Source: Erythrocercus mccallii (lineage: Eukaryota > Chordata > Aves > Passeriformes > Dicruridae). Taken from it: a stretch of 64,000 bases of DNA. The position numbers and the translations under genes are program-made. The notes beneath the pieces are model-generated. The model had not been told where the DNA came from. It worked only from the letters and a program-made list of their open reading frames with translations, and did no database searches. The first letter of the stretch is position 1. Each line of letters opens with the position of its first letter. Shown one piece after another: positions 41,425 through 52,128 of this stretch. The stretch spans positions 558,001-622,000 of the forward strand of contig VZRG01000289.1 of the NCBI GenBank assembly GCA_013397435.1, in the 5' to 3' direction.

Positions 41425-41548
41425 TAACAAGCACAATTACTGTATTAAGTATGGCTTATTTATTTAGGATGGTCTGTATATATATTCTATACTATACAGA
41501 CCATCCTAAATAAATAAGCCATACCTAATATAGTAATCATGCTTGTTA
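41425..41548. repeat. Near-perfect 56-bp inverted repeat with 12-nt loop
   Basis: Bases 41425-41480 pair with 41493-41548 with only four mismatches, one of which would be a G-U pair in RNA. The loop is 41481-41492. The inner stem contains ggcttatttatttaggatgg, facing its exact complement. The AT-rich sequence and compact size fit a small MITE or a fold-back (template-switch) duplication. If transcribed with UNC5C pre-mRNA it would make a long double-stranded hairpin. Confidence 0.93.
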
Positions 41549-42949
41549 AATACAAATAATAGAAACTTCCTTCCTGGACTCTTTAGTTGAGCCAATAATC
41601 CAGTATTTCAGGTGTCTGAGATGCCCATTGTCTGGGCTTTTGAAAGGGCTTCAGGTTCATGCCTGTGGCTGACCATGGATCAAGTATTGATTCCTGTGCT
41701 GCTGTGAAAGTTCCTTTTTTTCTAGGGATACAGAAGGACAGGAAAGGATGTGTTTGGATTTTCTTTGATGTTCCTATGTTTGAGAGGGAGACTTTGGCCC
41801 AGCAGCCTTCTGACACATATGTAGCCATTCAGTGCATATGTTCCTTGTTAAGTGCAAGCAAAGCTTGGGTTTGACCTCCTGTGGATGTGTTGTTAAGCAG
41901 AGATGTGCTAGGAGAGCCTCCACTGAAGCTGCTGCAGGTGCAGGGAAAGTTCAGTCCTCTTTGTGGTCTTTATTTATTGTGTTTCTGGACTGAAGTCACC
42001 CAAAAAAGATGAACATTGCATGCCCTATTGATTTCTCTGTTACTTTTCCTGGACTGTGCCTGCAGTCTGCCTTCCCTGATGAAAAGAGCATTTAATTTTG
42101 TGGGTGCTCAGTAAATCTGAGTCAGAAATTCCCTTGACTTTGCTCCCAGGAGGGTCCAGCAAAGTTCAGCAAGGATCTGGTTTGTGGGCTGCCACAAAAC
42201 CAAGCCTCATCTTTAGGTGCTTAAGGGTCTGCCAAGTGAATTCAGCTACAAGCAAGCAGATGCCAGCCTCCAAGGTTGGCCAAATATATTTTGTTGTTGG
42301 AAAATTGTGATCTTCCTTGGCTACTTGGGGATGCCTTCCCCTTCTGAGGTGCTGAAGAATAAGGAGTGACTGCCTTATGGCATGCTCACCTTGCAATCAG
42401 CCAGAGGCAGGGCTAGCAGGGGGTAAGTGCTGAGAAAGCCACTCTCCTTCTCCCCAGGCCAAGGCAGGAGAATGTGCTTTCTCTTTCAGGGCACAGGCTG
42501 CACTTTGCTGTGCCCATTCTGTGTCCCTGTGTGGTCTCCAAAGCTGAGGCAGGGTTGAGAGGGCCTTTTGGTATGGAAACTGTTCATAAGTGATTTTTAG
42601 AAAAAGTCCTATTTTCTCCCAATTTTTATTCAGCTTGGATTAATGTTGGATTCATGGCTCTGTGGTGTTATGGGCCTCTAAGGTGGAGACAGGCTCTATG
42701 GCATACAGTATTTTTTGCAAATGGGAATTTGGTGGCATTGCCTGCCCTTCCTAGGAGGATAGAAAACCCTGCAACTAAAGGACTTCCAGGCGAGCAATTT
42801 TCCTTTCTTGAAAGAGTGTACACTGTAATCCAAACCTTTTCCTCTATCCTGATAAGCTGTCTGGCTGAGCTAGCACCTGCTGTTAATTTCACAGTAAACA
42901 GTACTTGTTGCTCTAGAAAGCTTTTTAATCATAACATTAAAACCTGAAC

Positions 42950-43230
42950 AGAAATCCCATCCATACAGTGAACTCCAGCTGCCTTTCTTGCAACACTCGG
43001 GGAATGATCTTGGCGAGTGATGGGCATCCAAATGCAAACAGAATTAACTTCGCAGCCATTCATTTTAAATTGCTCTTGAATCATTCTGAAGTAAATTCCA
43101 TTTGAGAAGAATTTGCTTCAGGTCTCGCATGAAGAGATAATGGTCCAATATATTATCATCTAAGCAATAATAGTTCAAGTCTTGCAGTTCAGATATACGC
43201 TGAGTTATATGCTGGGCTGATGAGAATTAA
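42950..43230. promoter_or_regulatory. Candidate conserved non-coding element
   Basis: A complex, low-repetition AT-rich stretch with clustered homeodomain and POU-like words (atgcaaac, agaattaac, cattcattttaaattg, agagataatgg, ctaagcaataatag). There is no open frame of note. This is a composition-based guess, without conservation evidence. Confidence 0.2.
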
Positions 43231-44090
43231 AGCTTCATATATAGTAATAAAACTAGTGATCTAGAGATGAATAGATTGGTGTACAGAGCACAATATTTTC
43301 CTGCCACAGATTAGAGCAGGGATACTAATCCATAAAAGGGGAAATATACCATTAAATCTCTCTTTTCACATGTTATGCATGGAGAGCTATAATATGTACA
43401 GTTTTACAGGCAAATGCATGAAAAGAATAAAGACCTTTCCTAACATCAAAAGGTTCCTGACTTAGGCAAAGATTTGTTTTATCTTAAAACTGAACTAAAA
43501 TAAAGCTAAAATTCCTATATGTGATAGCCCATGCCAGATTGTATCAATGCTGATTTCAGTGGCATTTCCCCTGTTCTTATAGATTTGCATTTGACTTTGC
43601 TTTTAAAAAACATAGCTGTCAGGTACTACAGAAGGCAAATAAAAAGGAGTGTATCTGTATTTGGGCCAGCAACTAAAAATAAAAATTCCAAATGAAGTTT
43701 ATAGATTAAAGTGGCTTTTAAAAATTTATTTTCTTAATATGAATGAATTGCATGACTGAAACCAGTTTAGCAGTACCATTAATCAGGTCTTTTGTCTTGC
43801 TAATATAAATCCGTCAATAACAACAGATGGGCTGTACACTTTATTATGTGAAAATAAAGATGAATGTGACATACTGCAGAAGTAAACTTGCAGCTCAAAG
43901 TTACTGAGCACAGAAGGGGATTTGTTACAACAGGGGAGAACAGTGTGTGTCTTGTGTTTGTGTTTGATCAAGGTTGTGAGGGGAACTTGCTGCACATGAC
44001 ATTGGCATAATGATTGGAAATCAAGTATGTGAATTTTTAGTGTTTGTTTGTATCTACGCTTACAGATCGCTCCCAAATGGTTTCATTAGC

Positions 44091-44123
44091 TTTTTTTTTT
44101 TTTCTCCAGACAAAAGAAAAAAA
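44091..44123 (+). other. Strong cryptic splice-acceptor-like site
   Basis: A run of T residues followed by ctccag (AG at 44108-44109) resembles a good 3' splice site. An ATG follows at 44124 in an open frame of 66 codons ending at 44321, which resembles no known protein. No good donor is seen within that frame. Probably a decoy site. Confidence 0.3.
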
Positions 44124-45824
44124 ATGTCTAACTACTTTAGAGAGTTAAGTAAGAGAGTTATAAAGTTTGTTGCTTTGTTGCAGCATTGGGAGATGTACAT
44201 TTTAAAAACCGGCGGCAACAGTCAGGAAGATGCAGATCAAAGTCTCGGGCAAGATTTATTCCCTCATAGAGTAGTGGAGCACACCATGAGAGGCAACCCC
44301 CATCCAAATTATAGAAACTGACTCAACAGGCCACACCGTGAAAACAAAATCATCCCTGAAAAATCTAAGTCAGAGTTTGATTTTTGTCTGGAGAGAGGAA
44401 TGACTTGTGTTTAAGCAGAGCTAGTCAGGAGAGACTGACAGAGGTGTTTACTGGGTTGTTGGAAACTGTGTCCTCATGAAAGCAGAGATTCATTAGATGG
44501 CTTTGGTGTTACCAGGTATCGTTCTCTAGCGACCTGCAAAAAATCCCAGCACAGTCAAATGTCCTATATTGACGTTTTCTGTGTCAGATTTTTAGCAATA
44601 TTTTGCTGTATAATTATAGTAACATTATAATTATGCTTGCATGTTGCTGCGAGCATTACCATGACAGCGCAACAGCATATTGCTGTAATTCAAAAAATGA
44701 AATGCAAGACTTGACTCCAAGATGTGTGTTAAGGTTATGGTTCAAAACCCTGTCCCAGATCAGCAGCTGGGTTGGCTGACTGTCCTAAGCCGCGACACAG
44801 CTGTGCCTCGTGTGATCTGCAAGCCATCATGGGGGGATTTAAGGTTCTTCTCATCCTGAGAGGCAAGTGTCATAGCCTGGCACAGGGGAACTGGGGCTGC
44901 ACACCCTCTCTGCCTGTAAACCACCATCCTGCCATTTCAGCTGCTGTGCCTGGCTGAGAGGGGAGGGGTGCTCTGCCTCCCTGCAGTACCAGTCCCCCGT
45001 CTCTTTGGGGGATGCAGTAAACACCAAGCACTTCCCACTGTGGTTCACACAGGTTGATTAAGCCACCTGTTCCCTTTCAGCAGTGAAAAGCAGGAGCAAG
45101 GGTCCCTCAGTGCTAATGGAGGTAGACTAGCTTTGCAGTGGGATTGCTATTTTTTCTGCCGGATGCAGTCATGGTGATATTCTCTATGTCCCTCCTGAGA
45201 AACTGCTCTATAAAAAAACACCATTGTTGCTATTAACAGCAGCGGTATGAGGGCAGGGATTGAATGAGCATTCTCAAGTTTAAAAAGCAAAAAAAAAATC
45301 TTTCTCAGCTACTCTCTTAAATTTTTTTCTGAAAGTGACAGTTTTAAATGCCAGTTTCCAGGGATGTGGCAGCCTTTGAGCACTATTTGTGTGACAGTTT
45401 GTGAATGGTTTCCATCTATATCCCTAACATTTAAGAGTGGTTCAGATGCCTCTTGATAGAAATGAGAAAGAGTGTGGAAAAATAAAGCTGAGTTTTATTA
45501 TTGCTCAGGAAGTGTTAGGAATAATCACAGGAAGAAGGCAGTAAGAAAACAGGCTTGTACCTGACTGTGGGATGCCAGATTGGTGGAGAGAAGCAGCTAT
45601 CACCACAATCAAAATGTGATACTAGGTTGTAATGTACTGGGCAATACTTTGAATACATACAAATAATACCTAAACTTTATAAGCCGTTACCTTCAGGACA
45701 AAAAGCCAAAACCCACACCTGTTTTCCAGGCTGATTAAAGAAATTATTTTGAAAACCTTCTTTTTTCTTTTTTTGCAGCTTGCTTATCCCTCCTTTTAGA
45801 CTTTCTAGTTATCTTTGATGAGGT

Positions 45825-46015
45825 GCAGTTAATTGGTCAGGCATTGTAATTATTGCCTTTGATAATGTGCAGAAATTTAGTGGTGAAAATAAATACATTT
45901 GTTCTTCCAGTCACCAGAAATTAGTGAAGCAATACTTGTTTAATTATAAAACATATGTGTGCTTTGTTAGTTTCCATCTGTCTGCTTGCTAATTTGCAAT
46001 TAAATGACCAGAAGA
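45825..46015. promoter_or_regulatory. Candidate conserved non-coding element
   Basis: The stretch has many TAAT/ATTA words (cagttaattgg, tgtaattattgcc, tttgataatg, gtttaattataaa, tgcaattaaatg). It follows a cryptic acceptor-like run (tttttgcag, AG at 45777-45778). Evidence is compositional only. Confidence 0.2.
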
Positions 46016-46209
46016 AAAAGATACGTCCTGTGGCAATTCAGGGGAAATGATTCATCTCTAATGTTTCTGTGTCGTGGATGTCTATGGAGCAGCATGTGGG
46101 ACAGGGGAAGAGGAGTGGTGTGGGAGAGGCATGGAAGGGGATGAGGAATGCCGAAAAGCCTCTTGATTCAGTTCAGGCATGTTTGTCATGAAACCAAATG
46201 AAGACTCCC

Positions 46210-46343
46210 ATTAACTTGCTGTAGCTCGTCTTTCTTTTTGGAAAAAAATGGGGAGTAAAATGGAGCAAGGAAGAAATTAACTTGCTGTAGCTCGTCTTTC
46301 TTTTTGGAAAAAAATGGGGAGTAAAATGGAGCAAGGAAGAAAT
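46210..46343. repeat. Perfect 66-bp tandem duplication (two copies)
   Basis: The unit starting attaacttgctgtagctcg and ending gcaaggaagaa occurs at 46210-46275 and again at 46276-46341, with no mismatch. Two further bases match before divergence. Exact identity implies a very recent duplication, a polymorphic locus or an assembly artefact. Confidence 0.97.
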
Positions 46344-48137
46344 ACCTAATGAGGGGAGGAAATAGGATTGCAGAAGAAGGAGGCTGGTGTGGTCAGAGTG
46401 AAAAGGAAACTGCAGAAATAAAAGGAAGCATGGGAAAATGATAAAAAATTAAATTTAATTTGAGTATCTGGAAATGATTAATTTGAGATGGAAATGGAAG
46501 TGTTATAGTGTGTCACAGATTTTCCCTTTTCTAGAAGAATGTCAGGCCTTATTTATTGGCCCTTTTTTCTATCTTTGAACCAGTTCACTTCTATTAACTC
46601 TCAGGGAGCGATGCAGTAGTGAGTCAGGCCTAATACTCCTTATAAAATGAGACATCAAGAAGGACAGGAGTATTTTTAAATTAATATGAAGGGGGGGTAG
46701 GAAATAAAGAAGAAAAAAATGGTGAACATATGCTCTCTTCATAGACATTCACAAAATGGTTTGCTCTGTAAGATATTCCCATCACTGATAAAGACGTGCA
46801 GTTTCCCTTCATACAGCTGCATGGATGGGTACCATATTACCTTCTGTCCCTCTCTCCTTCATCTGACCCTGTTCCTCCTTGCTTTTCTGAAAAGCAGTAT
46901 CTGGAAGGACAGTCATGCCCCTTGTAATTCTGGACACAGCTTGCTCAGGGAAGTCTGAGGGTCGGGGAGGGAGCTGTCTGACATTTCATCTTCATGAAGA
47001 CTGGCAGGGAGGAGATAGCCGGCTTGTATTTTTAGTTGGATGTTCCGTGGTGTTTTATTGATCAGCATCAGCGTCCGTCACTAGGTGTAATGCTAACTGT
47101 GTCAGAGGCAGAAAGGGGAGATGGAATGAGGCCTTCAGAACTGCCAGCTCACTGCTGGTGGGTCTGTCAGGACCTCTTTGCTGCTCGGAGCCTCTTGGAT
47201 GTTCCTGTGCTCTGGTGGCAGGTGGGGAGGGAAATGGGGAGAAGGTTATTCTCCACTGAATTTGGTGCTTTCTGATGTGGAAGATTTCCCCTGCACAAAG
47301 GGGCAGAGGGGTTGTAAAAGCGGATTTGTGAAGAGGGAGGGAGAAAGGGAAGTACGCACATTTGGTGTTTGCAGTCTTGCCTCCTGCATAATGGATTCTT
47401 TTCCTCCTTCTCCAGACTTCTTTCATTGACTTAATTCTTTACCAGCAGCACCAGAGAGGTGCTGATGTTCCTTATGTCAATAGCATGTGTCCATGTTTGC
47501 CCAAAATGCCACCATTTCACAGCTGTCCTTCACCATGTCCCAGCTCCCACGTCCTCTCCCTAGCAAGGATTGCACACACCAATGTATTACTGACCGAGTA
47601 AAGCATAGCTTGGCACCTTCATTAGCAGTCTTAGCAGGAGAGTCAGAGTGCGAACAAAGAGGTGCAGACTGGACTTGCATTTAGTCTTTTGCCCTCAGCA
47701 GATTTCAAATTGCTCATCTGAAACAAAAGGTACTGTTTCCTATTTGGACCAGCCTCAGCTGGCAGTAGCTATTGCACGCACCTGATTACGCACTGTGATA
47801 AGTCACTATTGAAAATGTGACCTTGAAGCCTGTGAAAGTTTCTATTATTTCTCTTTATGGCTTTGCAGGCAGCTCTACCAAGCACTAACACAAAGCTTTA
47901 TTGCTGGTATTGCCAGTGATGGTAACAAAGGACTGATCCCAGACTGTGAATATGCACATCCCTGTCACATCGCAGAGAGGAAAGAATGCTCAGGATGTAA
48001 AGAACAGTTTCTTCCAGTCTGGAAACAGCAGTGCATCTAAGCCTTAGTTTAGGAATGTTCCTAAGATCATATTTTATTCAAAATGTATGCACATTTTTTA
48101 ATATTCGTGAAGTTTTTGCAAGTGTCTGCCAACTGAA

Positions 48138-48165
48138 TTTTGGTTCTTTCATTTTTCCTTTACAG
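48138..48165 (+). other. UNC5C: Splice acceptor of UNC5C exon 2
   Basis: A pyrimidine-rich tract (tttggttctttcatttttcc followed by tttacag) ends in AG at 48164-48165, directly before the coding run. This fixes the exon start and gives a phase-1 junction, with one codon base in the previous exon. A branch-point adenosine could lie around 48128-48138, but no strong match to the consensus is visible. Confidence 0.93.
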
Positions 48166-48387
48166 ATGATGACTTTTTTCATGAGCTTCCAGAAACTTTT
48201 CCATCTGATCCTCCAGAGCCATTGCCCCACTTCCTCATTGAACCTGAAGAGGCTTACATTGTGAAGAACAAGCCTGTGAATCTGTACTGCAAAGCAAGCC
48301 CAGCCACGCAGATCTATTTTAAGTGCAACAGCGAGTGGGTTCATCAGAAGGACCATGTGGTGGACGAGAGAGTAGATGAAACCTCTG
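48166..48387 (+). CDS. UNC5C: UNC5C exon 2 (netrin receptor UNC-5C, N-terminus and start of Ig domain 1)
   Basis: This is an internal coding exon of UNC5C, a single-pass receptor that binds netrin and mediates axon repulsion and dependence-receptor signalling at the plasma membrane. Reading from the third base, with the first codon split as G|AT, it gives DDDFFHELPETFPSDPPEP, then PLPHFLIEPEEAYIVKNKP and LYCKASPATQIYFKCNSEW, and ends at DERVDETS plus the first base of a Gly codon. I recognise this as UNC5C rather than UNC5A, B or D by the acidic DDDFFHELPE start and the PHFLIEPEEAYIVKNKPVN run. The two cysteines, 12 residues apart, are those that in UNC5 Ig1 pair with the WCQC cysteines encoded by exon 3 (family knowledge). 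Exon length is 222 bp, phase 1-1. The signal peptide should be in exon 1, outside the window. The residue pair VV in KDHVVDE is IV in mammals as I remember it. No frameshift or stop is present. Confidence 0.96.
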
Positions 48388-48393
48388 GTGAGT
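48385..48393 (+). other. UNC5C: Splice donor of UNC5C exon 2
   Basis: CTG|GTGAGT is a near-consensus U2 donor, with GT at 48388-48389. It interrupts a Gly codon after its first base, as expected where known UNC5C continues with Gly-Leu-Ile from exon 3. Reading through it would leave UNC5C sequence immediately, so the exon ends here. Confidence 0.94.
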
Positions 48394-49779
48394 TTATGTT
48401 ATGTTGTGAAGGAATGACAGTGAACACCATTAATATCAAGCCCGCTGTTGTAACCTAACAACATATATGGCAGCTGCTTTTCTTTACTCCTCTTTCTCTT
48501 TACTTCAGCTGTGAATTCTGCATCCGGCATTACAAAACGTTCCTGTCATAGCACAGGGGTGAAGCCTGCATCCAGGTCAGCTAGAGCACCCTGACCAAAT
48601 CTGAAACCGGAAAACCAGGATAACCGTGCACAAACAACATGCAATTCCTTTCTTCAGTCAGCTCTACTCCCAGTTCACTTCCCCAGTGTCAGAAATTCAC
48701 AGTGGTTGCACTGTGCTGTTGCCACAGACTGAGAACCACATTCTCCCCAAAGTGTCAAGGAGCAATAGGGTTGTTACTAGAATTATGTTTTCTTGGGGAC
48801 ATATGAGAAAAAAAAGGAGAAATTTAATCAGTTTTCAGCAAGAAAGAAGGAGAAAGCACACCTGGGCACACTTTAGAGCACTATTGATCCAGAGCAAGCA
48901 CCTGGCTGTTATTCATTGCACTTCTCTCTCTGCAGAGAGTAGAGCCTGTAAGAAGGAGAGCTGCAGTATCTTAGCATGCTTCCTCTGTCAATACCAGAAA
49001 TCCCACTGACATTCATGGAAGTAAAACAGGATCTTCATAGCACAAAAAAAGAAGAGGGGGCAGTTTTAAAAACTTGAGTAATAAAGCAGTGTTTGGGAAG
49101 ACTGGTAATCTATAGAGTCTGAGACACTTGCAAGGAGAGAAGCAGGACTTACTGCTGTTTTGATGGCTCTGAGAAATAACTGGATACCAAGCGAGAAGGT
49201 ACTTTCCATGTGGGAATTACACCACCACTTGATCTAATTACTTAGAAAAATATCTCCACCAGATGTCTTGGAAGTCTCTTGTGAACCAGGTTTTATTTGT
49301 TTCAGCTCATTTATTTGCAGAGAGATCAAAAGCATAAGCTTTTCTTGGTACTCTCACTCGAAAAAGAGAAGGTTGGTGTAGGAAGAAAGGTTGTAGAAAA
49401 AAAGTCTATATTAGACTTGGGGCCTGTGTATTCATTTGTAAAAATTGGCTTTTCCACATGTTAACTTCAGGAGAAACACTTAAAAAAATTGAAGACCCAT
49501 GTTGCTTAATACATCTCCAGGGTTTTTCATTCCATGGGATCCCAAGGGAATGAAGATGAGCAAACAGAAGGACAGTTATGACTGGGTTAATTTTTTAAGT
49601 TTTCATGAACATCACCATTTAGAAACATGAAATTTTTTCACTACAGGTGAAATATTCATTCATTTTACTCAAACATCTCATTGTGAGAAAACTTGGTGAT
49701 GCTATAAAGAGAACGCCATTCTACAAGTGTGGAAGGCAAATCTTTAAAAGAGAAGTATAAAAATATTTCAGAGGACAAA

Positions 49780-50040
49780 TAATTTGCATAATAAACAACA
49801 GCAATTATGTGCAAATGAGAACCATTATCAATTAAAGATTAATATCATCTACTGGAGTTCAGTGGGGGGAAGAGGATGTTGAAAGCATGTCAGATTATTA
49901 GCAAAAGAGCCATAAACTTAGTTGCACTAATAGCTTGTTAAAATGAAGCTGTCATCAAAATCCAAATTTGTCAGTCAGCCTGGTTGTCGCCAGAATATTG
50001 GTTAATGCATGTCACAGCTGCAATGTTTGTGCACCTTCCT
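49780..50040. promoter_or_regulatory. Candidate conserved enhancer-like element in intron 2
   Basis: About 1.4 kb after exon 2 there is an octamer ATTTGCAT (49782-49789), a second near-octamer (gtgcaaat), PBX/HOX-like atcaattaaag and further TAAT cores. A complex, non-repetitive stretch with E-box-like cacagctg follows. This word content resembles deeply conserved non-coding elements near neural developmental genes. Function is inferred, not shown. Confidence 0.3.
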
Positions 50041-51927
50041 GTAGGCAGATTTGGAATCTAGGGCTCATAGCACATAAGTGGTATAGAAATGGGTAAAGAA
50101 TTTAATTAAGGTAAAATAGTATTTTCTTTAAAGCAATGGAAGCTCTGGAAAATATATTCACTGCAGATTAAGCTGCAGAAAAAAAAAAAAATGCAGGAGA
50201 CTGTGGCTGTGAGGGTTCATTCTGGCACCCGAAGAAGGAAACATCATTTTGGCAGCTTGCACCAGTCAGGCTGGCAAAGCCTTTGGACTCTATCACTTTT
50301 GAGATTATTTTGGTTTCTTTTGCTATTTTTGCCTAGCTAGTGCAGTTGTAACCTAGGGCACGGAAGTAATGACTGAGCTGCTGAGAGGGTGACGTAAGGA
50401 TCCCGCTAGGTCCAAACCTACACTATTGCTACTGCCTCCCCACTTGTGGTTAGAGAGGCAAGAGAAGCTGCCCACAAACCAGGTTAGGTCTAGACTTCCC
50501 ATGGGTAACCTGGGGCTCAAAGGGATCTCACTTACGCAGTGTTTCTGCAGGGTCAATCATGTAATCCCAGCAACTGAAAACTGTGTGCTTTCTTCTTTCC
50601 TGGTATTTCCCTCTTCCTAAGGTCTGTTCTGCGTGCTTATGAAAAGAGGACCGTGCTGGGGAGATATTCTGCTGCTGGGTTTGAACCAGGCTTTCAGTTC
50701 TTTACATAGACAAGCAAAGCAAAGAAAAACAAGGCAAACAGACAATAAAATATGAGAGGAAAAGAGTAAAGGTCACTTGTGCTTTCCTTTCTAAAGGACG
50801 AGTAATCAGGTAGAAAGTGAACTAAAATACAGGTGTGATGCTAGCAGTGCATCGTCTTGGGATTGTAAATGATGCATGAAAGAGAGAAATAGGTTTTGAT
50901 TTGCAAAAGATTATGTGTTCATGGACTTTGAGCCTGTGCCCAGGAATGAAATCTATGTAGAGATTATTAACTCTTCTTATAAGGCAAATTCGTTTCTGTC
51001 ATTGAGAAGACCAAAGAAAACAGCACAGCAATAGCAATGGCACACAAGATGGAATTAGAGTACAGCCAATCTCTCATAGAAGAGAGCTGTTAGATTGAAA
51101 TGTTGACTGCATTAAGAAGGTTAATTTTTAAGAGAGAAAAATAAATATTCACATAATTTTTCTCTGTATTTTTTTCTTTGTGAAAGAGAGAAGGTACAAA
51201 ATAAAAGTAACAGATATATATACTTCACACTGTGGGGTATTTTTAAACAGTGGGTAAAGTATTGCTGTAAAGAACATGCACGGGAACTCTGTGGGAGTTG
51301 CTGCCTTCTGCTTGGAGAGGATGAGAACTGTAATAGTGACAGGGTGTTCTAGTACCACTTTATTTAATTAAATTAGCCTGAAGAGAGAGCCTTGCAAAAT
51401 ATTTTACACTGATCAAGTCTGAGAAACCTGAGGCTTTACACAGTAGATCATTACATTCTGTTATTAAATCCTCAGACTCACTGTAATTTTTCTTCTTTAT
51501 GCAAAAAGCTAAGCATTTTCATAAAGAAGTCAAATGGGTGCTTTGGAAATGTCTAGTGCACATCTTTGACTCTTTCATTTCCTATGTCTGTGAAATACAA
51601 GGCAGGGCATTGTCTTTTTTATGCCTTTATGTCTCTGGAATATTTTCCTATTAATGTAGAAAAGAATAAGAACACTGGTTTTAAAAAACGAAGATGAGAG
51701 TTCTTTTGAGGGAACACATTTGATTTTATGGCTGACTGTCATAAAAGATAACAGCAACAAAAATAAAAGGAGCCCTGCAGAACTGATGCTTTTGGGGGCA
51801 AGAAAATTCCATTGTTACAGGGCAGGAAGTTCAATAGCATCAGTAATTGTTAGAACAATTCGTGCACATTTTCCAAATTACCGTACATCTGAAACTGACT
51901 GTGGCAAAAGATTTTTTTTTTTTTACT

Positions 51928-52128
51928 GTGAGAATGGCAAAACACTGAACTAGTTTGCTCAGAGAGGTGATGGATGCCCCATCCTTGGAAACTTTCATGG
52001 CCAGGCTGGACGGGGCTCTGAGCAGCCTGATCTGCTTGAAGATGTCCCTGCTTATTGCAGGGCATTTGGACTAGATGATCTTAAAACTCCTTTCAAACTC
52101 ACCCTATTCTGTGAATCTGTGATTTTAT
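51928..52128 (+). mobile_element. CR1 LINE fragment (3' end), sense orientation
   Basis: Clear CR1 3' end: gtttgctcagagaggtgatg, gatgccccatccttggaaac, 'ggccaggctggacggggctc', 'tgagcagcctgatctgcttg', 'aagatgtccctgcttattgc', tttggactagatgatctt and ccctattctgtgaatctgtg. The terminal gtgaatctgtgatt is the decayed form of the short repeats that end CR1 elements. It is preceded by a poly-T run (51911-51924). This is the best preserved of the three CR1 copies. Confidence 0.95.

Larger units (their letters stand above)
1..48165 (+). other. UNC5C: UNC5C intron 1, 3' part
   Basis: Everything upstream of the exon 2 acceptor belongs to intron 1 if the gene has its usual structure; the first intron of UNC5C is known to be very long in vertebrates. 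No exon 1, signal-peptide coding stretch or CpG island appears, so the intron continues beyond base 1. It is AT-rich unique sequence with a few CR1 remnants, small duplications and hairpins, listed separately. That it all belongs to UNC5C is inference from one exon; a small nested gene cannot be wholly excluded. Confidence 0.85.

Noticed and set aside
45758..45840. Poly-pyrimidine run ending in gcag (acceptor-like)
   Set aside because: No open coding frame with protein similarity follows and no donor is apparent; cryptic sites like this are common in long introns.
1..48165. Search for UNC5C exon 1, promoter or CpG island
   Set aside because: No CpG-dense region or signal-peptide coding stretch ending in a phase-1 donor was found; the GC-rich patches at 6030-6470, 21780-22020 and 47050-47300 are too CpG-poor.
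48222..48458. A 78-codon open frame covering most of UNC5C exon 2 and running on into the intron
   Set aside because: It starts at a non-ATG codon inside the exon and its last 23 codons lie past the strong donor at 48388. The real unit is the exon at 48166-48387.
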